This document shows positions 51,925 to 64,000 of a stretch of 64,000 bases of DNA, piece after piece. Under the pieces are notes generated by a model, which searched no databases, was not told where the DNA came from, and worked only from the letters and a program-made list of their open reading frames with translations. How positions within the stretch are numbered: the stretch's first letter is position 1; each line of letters opens with the position of its first letter. The stretch is from Pseudoips prasinana (Eukaryota > Arthropoda > Insecta > Lepidoptera > Nolidae): contig OX621255.1 in assembly GCA_951640165.1 (NCBI GenBank), positions 9,936,001 through 10,000,000 on the forward strand, written 5' to 3'. The position numbers and the translations under genes are program-made.

Positions 51925-54900
51925 TCAATAATTCGTACTTGAAGAATGTTTCAAAGGTGCAGATTTAATAGAACAATCTTTGGGAGCAGGAGGAGTTGGA
52001 AAATCTTTGTAATGATGTTTTCTAATAAAAAAAATTGTCTCTTCCATAAAACTTCTAGGATCGTCTTCGTGCAGGTTGTGTCCAGTATTATTGATGTATT
52101 TAATTACAGCTTTAGGAAAGAATGTTCTTATTTTCGGTAAATCATCAGGCCTGCAAGTGAAAAATTAACATTTTAAAAACCGTAAAACAATTATAACACC
52201 CAGACTGCACACAAATATCTGTCCTGGGTGGGAATCGAACCCACGACCTTCGGTGTGAAAAGCAAGCATTTGCCAACCATGCGAAAAATTAAAACACAAC
52301 GATCATAAAACCGAAGTTTGTAATCCAATAAATAAAAAAAATTATTTGGAGATGGTCCAAATCATTCATTAACGAACAAATTAATGAAACAAAATTTGTT
52401 TAAAAATTATACAGAATTGGCATTACCTAGGTGTATGCAAAACACACAGTTATAACCTCACCGCTTCATGAGATCGCGATCGGTTGAAATCAAACATTGG
52501 AAATGTCCAATAATCAAGGGCAAACTATGGTAAAATACGCCTTTCGAGTGTTAAAAATGGTCTTTACGTTACTTCGCTAGAAGTAACCATAAATTTGAAT
52601 TTTTTCAAAATAGGTAATATAATTTAGCTTGGTTTTGGAATAAAGAAACCTTTGATTAAAAGTAACAGCTATAGGTATAGCTTGCATTCACTTCCCAAGT
52701 CTTTTGAAGGCCGTCATTGTTTTCCGGTAGGTATTGTTATTAGTTGGAAAGAAAGACTGACATTATAGGCATACATTGCTTGCCTATTCATCTCATCTAA
52801 CTCTAAGTAAAATCGTCTACTTGGGCACAAGTCACCGTGGCTAACTTGGAAGTCCATGAACAGACCCCAGCAACAGGTTAGTTGAAGTATGGAAAATCTA
52901 CCCAGGTAGATATCTATATTTGTTGCAGTAGATAGGTTGTAGCCTGGGGTGTAAGTGCAGTTCTGTTTCTCAAACTAAGGGACACTTTTATAACATATCT
53001 TGAATGATCGAATGCTTGCATGATTCAAGAAGTAAAGGACGCTACTAATAACGTTCAAGTCGTAAGTAGTTGAATAGCGGGTTGATTCAATTTGCATTAT
53101 CACGCTACGAAGAGTATTGGTGTGAACGTAGAAAATGTATTAGTCTTCTATGTTAAAAAGCGCTAAGTATCTATCTATTGTTCATCGGAACTAAGCACAG
53201 GTTTTTTATGACATTTAATTTTGTAGTTTCCTGTATTTAAGTGTGTTATTCGTATATACAATGAGAAGACATAAGTGATATAGACCAGGGTAGAAGCGTT
53301 TAAAATTAATAAAAAGTGAAAATAAAATAATAGTAGGATGAAACCCATTAGAAAAGGAGGGGAATATTATAAAAATGAAAGGAAAAATATTTACGGGCGA
53401 TCTGAGGTCGGGAAGGGGATGGGGGTGAGTATTTAAGGGTAAAAAACGGTTTTTCTCGATTTCCGGCAAAACTAAAAAGTCAAATGGCAAAGTTGTAGGT
53501 AATAAAAAGATCTAAAACTTTTGTATTTACACTTTTTTCACATAACCTAAAATTTATGTGAAAACTTCAAAAAACCAAGTTTTTGGTTTTTTATTTTTAT
53601 CTTTTACATAAATATTTCTTTTTTAACAAAATTTGGTGAAAACTTACCTTATTATGTCCCAAATACGCTGTAATTTATTTGACTAAAAATATTTATTTTT
53701 TCACCTTATTTTGAATTAATATCGAAAAAACACCCTAATTTTCAATCGAAAAGTCACCCGTCATGATATCAGCTTTTTTCAAAAAGTTGGTATGTTTTCT
53801 GTTCGTCGAAATCTCTTCTTTCCGATGGTAAAAAAAATATTTATGTTACTGTAGTAAATTTTCTCAGAAAATGCAAAAAATCGAAAATAACTCTATTTCG
53901 ATTTTTTTTTATTTATTATGAAAAAATCATCTAAAAATGTGATTGCTGCAATTTGTTTCAATTAAAAAGTTGATTTATTTAATGCTAATTACATTTATGT
54001 CATAGAAAATCTCATTATATATAAATATAAATGTAAATCGTACAATTAAATGTAGATACTTTATTCTGATTACGTTATTCATTACAATATTTTTAAACAA
54101 CAAAATAATTAAAGAAATAAATGTCAAAATGTATAAAAAATATATTATAAATATATTAAAAATCTATTTAAAATGTATAAATATATAAAAAATATTAATA
54201 GTAAATATATTTTTAATAACTAACTTTTGGCTGATTTTCATGTATATTTCATATATTTTGAATATATCTGAAATATATTTGAAATGTATAATATATATTT
54301 GAAAATCGGCCAAACGTTTGTTATTAAAAATATATTTACGATATATATTTTATATATTTTTTATAGATTTTTAATATATTTTTATGTATTTTGAAATATT
54401 TTTTTTATGGGCTTAACTAAATTTGTTTGTGCACAATTAAGGAGATTATTATTAGTATGTATGTAGTAAGACCCAGACCCGCCTAGCCCCTTCCCCACTT
54501 CTCCATGAAATACCTTTTGATGGGCTACTATTTTTCGTAGGTCACTCAGGTATATAATTTATCTTAAAATATAAATAGACATCTACGCATATAATTTAAA
54601 GAAGATTCGACAACTTACTCCAAATATTGTAAATGTCTTATTAAATATTAATTTGATTAACTTATTTGTTTGTTAATTATAGTAGTATATTTTTATTTGC
54701 AATTTTTTTTATCAATGTTACATGTAATCTAATGTTTTTTGAGTAATTAAAGTGTTAATTTTAATAAATAGCTCAAAATTTTAGATGTAATTAAAAAAAG
54801 AATTCGATTTTTTTTGCATTTTCTGAGACGATTTACTATAGGTACATATATATTTTTTTTCACCATCGGAAAGAAGAGATTTCAACGAACAGAAAACATA

Positions 54901-57424
54901 CCAACTTTTTGAAAAATGCTGATATTTTGACGGGTGACTTTTCGATTGAAAATTAGGGTGCTTTTTCGATATTAATTCAAAATAAGGTGAAAAAATAAAT
55001 ATTTTTAGTCAAATAAATTACAGCGTTTTTGGGCCATAAGAAGGTAAGTTTTCACCAAATTTCGTTAAAAAAGAAATATTTATGTAAAAGATAAAAATAA
55101 AAAACCAAAAACTTGGTTTTTTGAAGTTTTCACATACATTTTAGGTTATGTGAAAAAAGTGTAAATACAAAAGTTTTAGATCTTTTTATTACCTACACCT
55201 TTGCCATTTGACTTTTTTCGATAGGACTTTTAGTTTTGCCGGAAATCGAGAAAAACCGTTTTTTACCCTTAAAAACTCACCCTTCCCGAACTCAGATCGC
55301 CCGTAAATTATTTTTCCTTTCATTTTTATAATATTCCCCTCCTTTTCTAATGGGTTTCATCCTACTATTATTTTTTTTGGTTTTAAAAATTATCGACCCT
55401 GGTCTAATAGTCAATATATTATTTTTGTTTATTAAAAAAGGATAACTCCCGCACTAGTGAAATATCTGAAGCGTAGGGCACTTTACAAACGTTTAATATG
55501 CTATTAAATATAGGATTAACTTTATCTGAGTAACACAAATAAGTACCTGCTAGTTACTGTCGTTTGTAGTTGTTTTACTAGTTGCGAAGAGATTGATCAC
55601 GAATCATACTAAGTAGCGAGGAGCCAGCGAATCGACCCATCTTAGTTATTACCAGTGTTACAGATTTCAGTATAAAATGTAAGATAATACTATAGTTGAT
55701 ACTAACGGAATGAAGTCTGACAGCTGGCCACCTAGAAACATCGTCGGTCCATGATAAACTTTCCCCTTCATGCTGCTTGGAAATGACGATATGTATTTAA
55801 AATGTTTTATTAAAACATCGAGGTTGCACGACCAGCCTATGGTGTTATCAGGCTTTACAATAATATTGGACAAAACAGCTTTCATTAAACAGTCTGTGAC
55901 TGGTAAAACTTCTTTTAATTTTACTTTGGCTTCATTCTGAGCACTTGTGATATTTTTTTTATTTTTGAACTGGATTGCTTGCATTGCCTCTAAAACTCCT
56001 GGAAAATCGGAGATATACTGGGGCGGCGTGGAAACGGGAGACATGTCAATTACGAGTAGACCAGAAACTTTATGCGGCTGAAATTACATTTTACAAATTT
56101 AATACTTATTAGGTAGTGATTATTAGTCACAACCCAAATTTAAATGTAGGTAGGTACCTACATAAATCATTTTAAAGAAAAGAAAACTTTTGTGTCAAGA
56201 GTAGGTACAATGATTAATTAGTGGTAACTAAGTGGGTAAATTACTATTCCATACAAATGAATTGTTTGGATATCTCTTCTATTACGTTGTATTACTATTA
56301 TAATATATTATTCTATGTTAACGTTATATCGATTTACGCCTTGGCAATTTTTTTGAGCAACTAAACGTGAATTTAACCATACTTAGTTTAAATTATTATA
56401 AAAACTTAAATACAATTAAGCTAATTAATCTAACCCTGTTAGGGTTAGGTTAATTAGTATTTTCTTATATCAGAGGGCGACATACGATCAAGTGGGTCAC
56501 CTGATGGTAAGTGATCACCGCTGCCCATGGACACTCACAACACCACAGGAGCCGCAGGTGCGTTGCCGGCCTAGAGTCAGAAAATAAGTGTAGCTGACCC
56601 TTCCCCCCACCCCGATGAGCTTTGGCGACCTTACTTACACGCAGAAACACAACATTAAAACTATTAATGTTATTATTAAGGAATGCCTTCTATAAGATGG
56701 GGGATACTTTCACAGACGGGCTGCTCTTTGAGCGAATGAACGCTGTGCCCTACCTGTCTTAAATAACTTACTTGTGACTCTGTTGTTCGGAAATGTAGCC
56801 TTTTTATAATAAATACCAAATTACCGTTCCAACGATCGCTTGTCACGTCATGCTAGCTAGACATTTTGGGTAACTTCCAATGAAGCGTTCGGTTGTACGA
56901 CTAGTTTACTTTAAATCCTACGAACACTTCTAAATACAAATGTTAGGGCTTACCGCCGTTAATGAGACGCACATGGCGGCCCTGCCTCCCATGCTGTGGC
57001 CCACGAGGCTTGCTTGTTTAATCCCTAACTTTTCAATTAATTGCAAAATATCCGCTGTTAAATCTTCATATTTGTGAGAATTCATGTGAGGACTATCGCC
57101 ATGATTCCTTAGGTCAACCACCACAGCCTCTCGTTTCACTAGGCGGAATATTGTCTTTGCTATACCCTCCCAGTGTCTCTTATTCCCCACTAGCCCGTGA
57201 AAAAATAACACAGGGGGCTCAGGGGGATGGTCCGGTGATACATCTCCATGCTCATCTCCTATATGGTGAACATCGTTACAAAAAATTTTATATGATAAAT
57301 TACCAACATTGTTAGTAATAATGTTAGTGTTAATGATATTTCTTTTGGACACCTTAAACACAAACACAGCTTGCTTAAATGTAATTGGATGGCGCAGAAC
57401 CCATGATGGTTTAGACATTACCAA
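51925..57424 (-). CDS. ABHD11-like alpha/beta hydrolase, copy C, 355 aa
   Basis: Exons are 57424-56954, 56077-55707 and 52150-51925, with phases 0 and 2 and 1068 nt open. The N-terminus is extended and basic (MVMSKPSWVLRHPITFKQ ... VSKRNIINTN), consistent with a mitochondrial presequence; a second ATG lies two codons in. Motifs are VLFFHGLVGNKRHW, VVVDLRNHGDSPH, LVGHSMGGRAAM (Ser144), GLLVIDMSPV, TMFLGGQLSDFIP and NTGHNLHEDD (His305). After the usual family end it has an extra tail of about 30 residues rich in Pro, Ser and Lys (DFPTPPAPKDCSIK ... SSSTNY) that copies A and B lack. Intron 2 is 3.6 kb and holds a SINE and the 2.1-kb inverted-repeat element. It is the first of the three paralogues in transcription order. 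Confidence 0.92.
52197..52290 (-). repeat. SINE head in ABHD11-C intron 2
   Basis: ACACCCAGACTGCACACAAA, TGTCCTGGGTGGGAATCGAA, GCAAGCATTTGCCAACCATG. It is the 5' half of the reference SINE, 46 bp from the exon 3 acceptor. Confidence 0.85.
53283..55404. mobile_element. 2.1-kb element with about 620-bp TIRs and TA flanks
   Basis: GACCAGGGT at 53283 and its complement ending at 55404 are flanked by TA (53281-53282, 55405-55406). Long inverted similarity runs inward (ATAGTAGGATGAAACCCATT, GATTTCCGGCAAAACTAAAA, TCGAAAAGTCACCCGTCA) for about 620 bp each side. The 860-bp centre is extremely AT-rich and itself partly palindromic (54190-54350). No ORF was recognised. It is a non-autonomous element in ABHD11-C intron 2. 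Confidence 0.85.
56455..56650 (+). repeat. Interspersed repeat (GTGGGTCACCTGATGG type) in ABHD11-C intron 1
   Basis: AGTGGGTCACCTGATGGTAA, GTGATCACCGCTGCCCATGG, GAGCCGCAGGTGCGTTGCCG. This is a very common lepidopteran repeat text, class not certain to me. Confidence 0.7.
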
Positions 57425-57664
57425 TCGCGTAGTAGAAAATAGTTCTGTATAAATTCCTGAACAGTAACCAAAATAATCCGGAGCTGAAATCTAATTTGAC
57501 TTATACATGTGACAGTTGACAGTTTGGTATTAGAATTTTTAATCCATTGACAATATTGATACAATATTAATATGATGACTTTTTTATTATTTACCTTCAT
57601 TATATAAAACCTGTGGGGTAAAATGTACGGGGTAGTAGGCTTGGTTTCTAAAAATAAAGTTTCT

Positions 57665-57790
57665 GTAATCTGTAGGTCTAATGGTAAGCGACCCTGACTG
57701 CTAAGCTAGAGGTCGTGGGTTCGATCCCTATCAGGACAAATCTTTGTGTGATGAGCACGATTATTTGTTGTGTGTTTGGCTGTAATTTAT
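57665..57790 (+). repeat. tRNA-derived SINE upstream of ABHD11-C
   Basis: GTCTAATGGTAAGCGACCCT (A-box region), GTCGTGGGTTCGATCCC (B-box), then AGGACAAATCTTTGTGTGAT and GAGCACGATTATTTG. Same family as the fragments at 4090, 27815 and 37835. It is about 240 bp upstream of the ABHD11-C start. Confidence 0.8.
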
Positions 57791-57799
57791 TGGAACGAA

Positions 57800-58080
57800 G
57801 TTCCTTATCGCGCGTGTTGAAAGGGGGCTAGACGGAAAAAATTCTTACGAAAAGTTGTCACGACACTTTTTGCAGCTGTGCGGCGTGCGCATGTTTCTCT
57901 GTCTGTCTCTCTCTCTCTCTCTCTCTTATAGAAAGCAAGCCAGATATTTTCATTTCTATTTCGCATTGAACAGTGTGGTGTCGCGACGATTATTTTTATT
58001 GAGTGTATACAGGTTTTTTGTACATAATAAGAAATAACTTTGTTCCATTTGGGTGTCCCTTGACACCTCTCTAGTTTTTT
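57800..58080. repeat. Interspersed element with a (TC)n tract
   Basis: AACGAAGTTCCTTATCGCGC at the left, (TC)n at 57900-57926, and GAAATAACTTTGTTCCATTT at the right. The AACGAAGTT/AACTTTGTT words suggest degenerate inverted ends. Confidence 0.5.
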
Positions 58081-58620
58081 TATAACATGTATGTACTTAG
58101 AGTTATGTAAATATGTACGTTCATCAGTTGTTTAATTGTCATAATACAGGTTAAGTTTAGTTTCTGGTGCTGTGAGCTAATCCCAGCGCGAGAGATATGC
58201 GGCGCGGCGCCCGGCTCCGAGCTGTAGCTCAGGTTGCCTAAACACGCTTGTACGCACTGAGGAGGGAGAGAGGCATTCATGCCCCTTCCCTTCCCCGGGT
58301 GAGAGTCTCACTGAGGCTGCATCGTTCATGAGTACCCATAGCCCCCGCTACAAGCACGGTGAGGCTGGCTACCGTGGTGGTTTTAGTGGGAAGCTCTACA
58401 TACAAAAAAAGGCTCTGTTTGGGATCAGATAGCACTGTGTTGGTAGTCATTAGAAATTTATCTAATTATAAAAAATATAATATCTTTCTTGCGATACCTA
58501 GGTGTGATAATTTTTATTGTTCTCTCAAGTTGAAAGAATATATGAGCAACATCTTTAGATCACAGCTTCGTCCTTAAGCCTGTTATAGCAGAATTATGTA
58601 GTAAACTTTTGAAATACTTG
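58080..58620. other. GC-rich block of unknown nature and SINE tail piece
   Basis: Bases 58180-58370 are GC-rich (GGCGCGGCGCCCGGCTCCGA, CCCCGGGTGAGAGTCTCACT) without a convincing ORF. Bases 58405-58440 carry the SINE tail text GTTTGGGATCAGAT. Confidence 0.45.
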
Positions 58621-58624
58621 AATT

Positions 58625-58858
58625 TAAGATGACGGCATAAAATATGATTACCCCATCTTATCCCGTGGGGGTAGAAATCGTCCGAGGGTATATCTACCAG
58701 AGAACGGGCAGCAAGCAGCGTTTTTCTGTGAACTATTACGATCAAACTGCGATCGCCAACCCGTCTGCCAAGCGTGGCGATTATGGCATATCCCCCATTC
58801 TTTGGGGAGGCTTTTGTCCAGAACTGGACGTACTTTCGCTGATATATAAGATATTATA
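58625..58858 (+). repeat. GTGGTGACGGC-family LINE/SINE 3' end
   Basis: GATGACGGCATAAAATATGA, AGAGAACGGGCAGCAAGCAG, CAAACTGCGATCGCCAACCC, TTTTGTCCAGAACTGGACGT. This is the longest plus-strand copy of the family in the window. Confidence 0.85.
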
Positions 58859-58859
58859 A

Positions 58860-61800
58860 TAAGATCAAAATTAATTTATTTTCCTATGTTGCCGATGTCG
58901 ATTAGGCGGGAGACGATGAATTTGAGTTTCGTTCGCATATTTTTGTCAGGTCTTGATTAGGCTAGTATTTAAGTGAGGGGTACTCACTTAAATATATTTT
59001 CATACAGTCGTCGAACAGCAAGTCCACTAGTTACCGCAAGCAGCACCCGTACACGAGTATGACGACGTGTGGGCCAGTAGTAAAGTTGTTAAACAACAAC
59101 AGCCATGGCCGAACAGCGTTTGACATGTTCAAGATCAAATAATTAACTATTTTTTTTAAATGCATTTTTATACATTCTAAACATGATGGTTAAATTCTTG
59201 AACCGTTTTTTTAAATTATCGTTTTACCTATTGGAATCAACTTATCGTCTAGGCATGAGACGCACTATTTCCGTAGTGATTTTAAGAAATCTTCTTTATT
59301 ACTCCTCGTCGAATTTAAGTATAGATACTTAAATTTATAATTACGACGGCCAAGCTCGAGTCCGACCATAGACAAGTATTACAGTACAAGGCGCCTATAA
59401 GGTTCATATATGTACATAGTTAGGTATGTTCTTCCTAAGATTGGAGACCCATTCACTCTCTATGCCATCGGGTTGTTACTGCGTCAACTTTCTGACTCAA
59501 GACTGCAGACTTTGTTACCTATTGTCATATATCCAGCGGTGTGAAAGCAACCTGCGTATAAGACTTGGCTTGGGTTTTAGTACATTTCTTTGAACTTGGC
59601 TATCTCTAAACCAACGAAGCAGCCATCTCTACGCGAGTTATAGCGCTGTTAGGTATAGATAATCTAGCATACCCTGGAAAATAAAATTCTGATTTCAATT
59701 CGAAGAGCTCTAATTTATGAACGGCTGATAACAAAAACATACCAACAAATATAAAAATGGATTCCAAATACATACCAAAAAATAACGACACCATTTAAGA
59801 AATCAATGTTCGGCAACTGAGACGGTAGAGCCCTAGCGTATAAAAACACGGTCATGTTTACGTCGAGGATCAAAAATCTAAACTGCTACGTCTAGTGGTT
59901 TCATCGTGCTTACTTACTCCGGGTGGTTAGCAAATAGTAAGACGTGTTGGTATACAAAGTTCATTAAATCATTGCATCAAATACCTTGAAGGTATATTGT
60001 TGTAGTTCATTGAGTCAGTTTGTTTGGTTCATTGACGGCGGCCGCGCTAGAGACGGCAAGCTTTACAGCGCAAAACACCTGAGTTCATAGACCGAGCAAC
60101 ACCTTCCACCGTTCAGGTATTTATCTAAATCATTATAAGTTACTGCGTACGTTTTATTGTGAGTTAGATACTAAGTAGGTATTTCTATGATTAAAAAATA
60201 AAATGTTTCTGTTCAAATATAAGCAACTTAGAATAATTAAAATTTTATGCTATAAATATAATTTGGTGGTTTAAAATTATTTTATCAATTGATTGCATGA
60301 ATCGATTTTAATTTTAGTAGCTTATGTTCTTTTAGTACCTTAGCATAAAAGGTTTTAAAAAAATAAAAATAGTGTGGCCAAAACCTGCATAATCATTCAA
60401 CATACTTATTGTTTATTTTGCTAGACGCTCTGTGACCAACGCCGCATAAATAAAAGTGTTTTTATTTACTTTTTTAGTATTCATATTATTAGGTATATAT
60501 TTTTAATATACGGTGACTAAACATGTTTAGATTTAACAAAGCTGGCATAAGAGTTATATTAATACAAAAACAAACAAAAAACTTACAAATCTAAATCAAG
60601 TTTTAAATTAATTATTTAACGCCCGTTTTAACCTTATCCGTAACCTACACGTCTAAATTGTAGTTTATGAAATATTTATATTTTATATTTTGATTACCTA
60701 TTTATATTTTGTACTACAAAAACAGTCACCTTCAAAATTTAATGCATTTTTATCCGAATATCTATGTTAGTTTTTCGTGGTCTGATACGTAATGATTTTA
60801 TTATTCTGATACGTAATCAATCATATTAGAAAATATATCAACTCTCCTGATCATTATTTTATTTCTTGATCTATCATTCTGATTTCATTTCTTCTTTAAT
60901 TTACGAATTATATTTGCTTTTGACATGAGTATCTATTATCGACGTGACGTTTTGTGATATATAATATTACCAATAAAATATTATTGACTATTAACCTATT
61001 CACTGATATAAAAAATATGACTTTCTGTTATTAACATTGCTGCTGATATAATCAATTTTCGGATAGGTAAATTTACAACATATTTAAAAAAACAGCAGTA
61101 AGATTAGAAGATGTAAATATGTTGCTGTAGCACACTAAGATAAAATTATAAGCTTGTCAAAAACGTATTCAATCACTATTGTCGGTTCTATTACTAATAT
61201 TTAAATAAAACACAATACATTCATGAGCTACCAATTAATAAAACTGCATAAAATGACATAATTTTCTGCTGAATTTTGCCCTTTGTTCTGACTACAAGTT
61301 GCGATTTTATGAAATTTGCTGATAAAGAATATTTTTGCTTTTTCTGATTTAAATTTCTTCTAATATGGGACAATTCAGTAGACAGGTATGAAACCACCAA
61401 ATATTTGTTTGTTTTTAGCAGCACTAAAATTAAGGTTTCTATTCATCATCTAATGATGAAAATGGCTTTTTACCTTACTTTTCCTTATTTATGTTGGGTT
61501 TGGCTAGTAGTTTAATAGTGTAACATATGACCCTCATGAGCTACGGTCATTAGTTCTAGATATCTAGTATTTATGGTTTTAAACGCAAAAAGGAAGGTTC
61601 ATAAAAGGAGGATATCAATTAGCCTATTTGTTATTTTTTTATGTATGTTACGCGATTTCACCATTGTTTGTGAACCGATATTGAAAATTATTTTAAACTA
61701 TTTTTCTTCGATAGGGAATGATGTAGGTAGGTATGTATGGTCCTCTATAAATATGTTATTTAAATTGTTTTGGGTATTCAAAAGTTTAAATCAGTTTGAT

Positions 61801-62150
61801 GATTTTTAAACAGTAATCCGTGAATCGTTAAATCGTTAAGGCATCGTATAAAAGAATTTAAAATTATTATAAATAATTTAAACACCTTTTTTATGATAAG
61901 TCTAATCTACTAGATTGATAGCTATCAGGCTTGGGGAGGGGAGCCGCGATTCGGTAGCTTTTTTTAAACTATATGTATGTATTGTTAACAATTCTACTGT
62001 GCAGTTTCAAAACGTTTATTATTAGAATTAGCCTAAGAGGCTTTCATTACGGTTTGGTAGCATGACAACCGACTAAGGACTGATTAATTATTTTTGTGCT
62101 ACTTACTTGACTGGGTACTGAATAAAACTATTTGGTACCTAATATGCACG
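58860..62150. other. No coding gene recognised; AT-rich
   Basis: Only short ORFs without motifs. Bases 60015-60113 look like a possible non-coding exon (see the entry there). The rest is AT-rich and unassigned. Confidence 0.5.
60017..60113 (+). promoter_or_regulatory. Possible promoter and non-coding first exon
   Basis: An arthropod initiator-like GAGTCAGTTT is followed by about 95 bases that are more GC-rich than the surroundings (GACGGCGGCCGCGCTAGAG) and then CCGTTCAG|GTATTT, a good donor match. There is no ATG-started frame of note. If real, the gene lies to the right of the window. This rests on composition and two short motifs only. Confidence 0.25.
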
Positions 62151-62152
62151 TA

Positions 62153-62206
62153 TAATAATGTTGAAGAAATATTACGTAATTGTAATATTTGTTCAACATT
62201 ATTATT
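62153..62206. repeat. Hairpin, about 22-bp arms
   Basis: AATAATGTTGAAGAAATATTAC and its near-complement GTAATATTTGTTCAACATTATT surround a GTAATT loop, with one mismatch. AT-rich surroundings, no ORF. Confidence 0.8.
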
Positions 62207-62919
62207 CGTAACTGAATTAGACTTGGTTTTAGTAATCATTGTCTTGTTAGTTAGTACCTACATTTAAGTAAAATTCTTTAAAACTAGCAAACATAACCTT
62301 GGTTTATTATTATTTCACGGTTATAATTTTATAATAAAAAGAATTTAGGTATAGGTGACGCATGGAGTATCCATTAACAGTATCTTTATTCCGAATCCAT
62401 TGCCATCACGTCGACTGTACAAATACAGCAGGTTATGAATATACCTATATTAATCCATGACAAATACTTTTAACTAACATTAATAGGATAATTATAAGTG
62501 CTCATCTGGTATAATAAAAGAAGTCATAACTCAGTGTTTAATTATTAATAAAACGGTTCCAATAAATATTCACATATTTAAGATAAATACGTCAATGGAA
62601 AATACCATGACAAAGTCGACTCTCTGCTGCGCGCTGCGTTTGACCAAAGAAATCACAGAACTACCACGTTATCAAATTTAATAGCAGCGGAAATTGACAT
62701 ATATCACTGTAGCCTGCCAAAATTCGCAGAAGTCGCGCAAAGGTATGAAATAGCTTAAAATATCGTTTTGGTGTATGCTGTAAAGATATTGTAATTTGAA
62801 TTCAAATCTATACAAATAAATAAAATTGGAGTGTCTGTTTGTAATATTGAAATAGCCGGTTTTTACTACATAAATATGAATATATATACGGCACATATAC
62901 ACCAAAATAATTTTTTTTA

Positions 62920-63112
62920 CAATTTTTGTCTGTCTGTCTGTTTGTTCCTAATCTCTGAAATGGCTGGACCGATTTTGACGGGACTTTTATTGGCAGGTAG
63001 CTGATGTAATAAGGCGTAACTTAGGCTACTTTTACTTTAGAAAAAGTATTTTATTTTACTATAAAACTAAATAAACTAATTAACACGCGGACGAAGTCGC
63101 GGGCACAGCTAG
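62920..63112 (+). mobile_element. Helitron-like element, 3' part
   Basis: The CTGTCTGTCTGTTTGTTCC stretch, GGCTGGACCGATTTTGACGG, and the end GACGAAGTCGCGGGCACAG with CTAG followed by T (63109-63113). The 5' boundary is unclear, so I list only the recognisable part. Confidence 0.65.
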
Positions 63113-64000
63113 TAAATAATAAAAATGTTTCTGAAATTTCATTGGTCATACACAGTAGAGACATTTGTAGACAGTACCCCGCGACTCAGGGATAAGATAG
63201 TGCGAGCGTTGTCTTTTTAAAAGAAATAATAATAATAATATCGTTCAGTTCACATGTTCACATAGCGGTATTTGAATCTTTAATTTCCGGTGACACAGTG
63301 AAAGTACCCTAGGCTAACTGTATTCGTCATGTTAAAAAAAAAGAATATTACATTATGAACTGCAAATTACACATGTTGTTTTAGTTTCGAAAATAATATC
63401 AGTCTTATAAGTATCTTTACTAGATTATTATATTGCAAAATGATTACCGGTTCTCTCTGTTTAGTCGACGGAGTGTATTTACCTTTTATTTCATTAAAGC
63501 TTCACTGAATATTGAAATAACAACATTTACATGTTTTACAATACAATAAAATCATTAAAACAAGTTGCCGCGTCACCGGTGTGCCTATTAAAAGAACAAT
63601 GTCACAATTTGGGAAAGCGTTAACTGATTAAATTACTAAAATGAACAGGGAAATCAGAGAAAAAAAATGCGACGGAGAAGCAGAAAACATCATGACGTTG
63701 TAAAATAATATAGATAGATAAGAACAATCCTGCTAGGCTGGGGTTTACAAACAGAATATATAAAAAATAATATATGGTTTTCCTACTCTACTTGTATATA
63801 CCTACTATTGTATTAGTATATAAAGATTTATATATAAAGATTAACAGCCTTATTTAAAAAGGATACTTAAATTTAAGCCGGCCGCTTAGCCACGGGGTTA
63901 AAAACTCAATTTAACGCGCGGTAAAGCGGGGTAAGTAATGTCTAATTCTACACCGCACATTTCTGACACATCATCCGATTTAGTTGATTAATTTTGGTCA
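63113..64000. other. No gene recognised at the right edge
   Basis: AT-rich with no ORF of note. GCCGGCCGCTTAGCC at about 63878 and GCGCGGTAAAGCGGGG near 63915 are short GC patches without recognised function. Confidence 0.45.

Noticed and set aside
53215..53490. 91-codon minus ORF near the inverted-repeat element
   Set aside because: It spans the TIR boundary, has low complexity and shows no motif. It is a chance frame.
1..64000. CRISPR arrays, bacterial operons, viral insertions or a multi-gene defence system
   Set aside because: No regularly spaced repeats with unique spacers, no prokaryotic gene layout and no viral protein motifs were seen. All coding signals are spliced insect genes or transposon proteins.
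60790..64000. Several 60-80-codon ORFs in the right part
   Set aside because: They are short, AT-driven and without motifs or splice-linked partners.

Overview
This is a stretch of nuclear DNA from an insect, almost certainly a ditrysian moth or butterfly. It is AT-rich, its genes are spliced with GT-AG introns, and it carries repeats typical of Lepidoptera: tRNA-headed SINEs ending in an AATAAT-rich tail, RTE-like LINE 3' ends finishing in (GAT)n, Helitron-like elements ending CTAG|T, and mariner, hAT and other DNA transposons. I saw no bacterial, viral or CRISPR content. The species cannot be named from the sequence alone.

Layout. Positions 1-25200 hold no host gene that I can recognise and are a deep layer of transposons. 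They include a broken Tc1/mariner-superfamily transposase (1-435), an internally deleted mariner with a 460-bp tandem duplication (1732-2857), two tail-to-tail LINE 3' ends (5595-7735), a TIR element with a Cys-rich ORF remnant (10391-12193), and a mariner (15373-19104) carrying an intact DD41D-type element (16207-18617). A 3.7-kb Mutator-like element with a 9-bp target duplication (19778-23453) follows; its right arm is split by a block holding a near-intact mariner.

Positions 25267-38565 (minus strand) carry a complete 12-exon prophenoloxidase gene of the lepidopteran PPO2 type, coding for 692 aa. All phases close and the copper ligands are present. Inside its intron 4, on the plus strand, lies a complete two-exon DPH1 gene (diphthamide synthesis, 416 aa). 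Its stop codon is only 9 bp from PPO2 exon 4, so the mature DPH1 3' UTR should be antisense to that exon. The PPO2 introns also hold hAT, RTE, fold-back and SINE insertions.

Positions 38570-44860 are intergenic with stacked insertions: a Helitron-like element inside a SINE, and a hAT-like element inside an RTE remnant. Positions 44863-57424 (minus strand) carry three tandem ABHD11-like alpha/beta hydrolase genes (316, 308 and 355 aa) with the same three-exon structure and intron phases (0, then 2). Their introns also contain transposons. Positions 57425-64000 are AT-rich repeats and unassigned sequence with no recognisable coding gene, although one stretch near 60015 looks like a possible non-coding first exon.

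How the genes relate: PPO2 is an innate-immunity and melanisation enzyme, DPH1 modifies eEF2, and ABHD11 proteins are mitochondrial serine hydrolases. They are neighbours rather than a pathway. The distinctive biology here is gene-in-gene antisense nesting, a local hydrolase triplication, and a set of nested transposons whose target duplications can be read directly. I found no convincing new multi-gene system.
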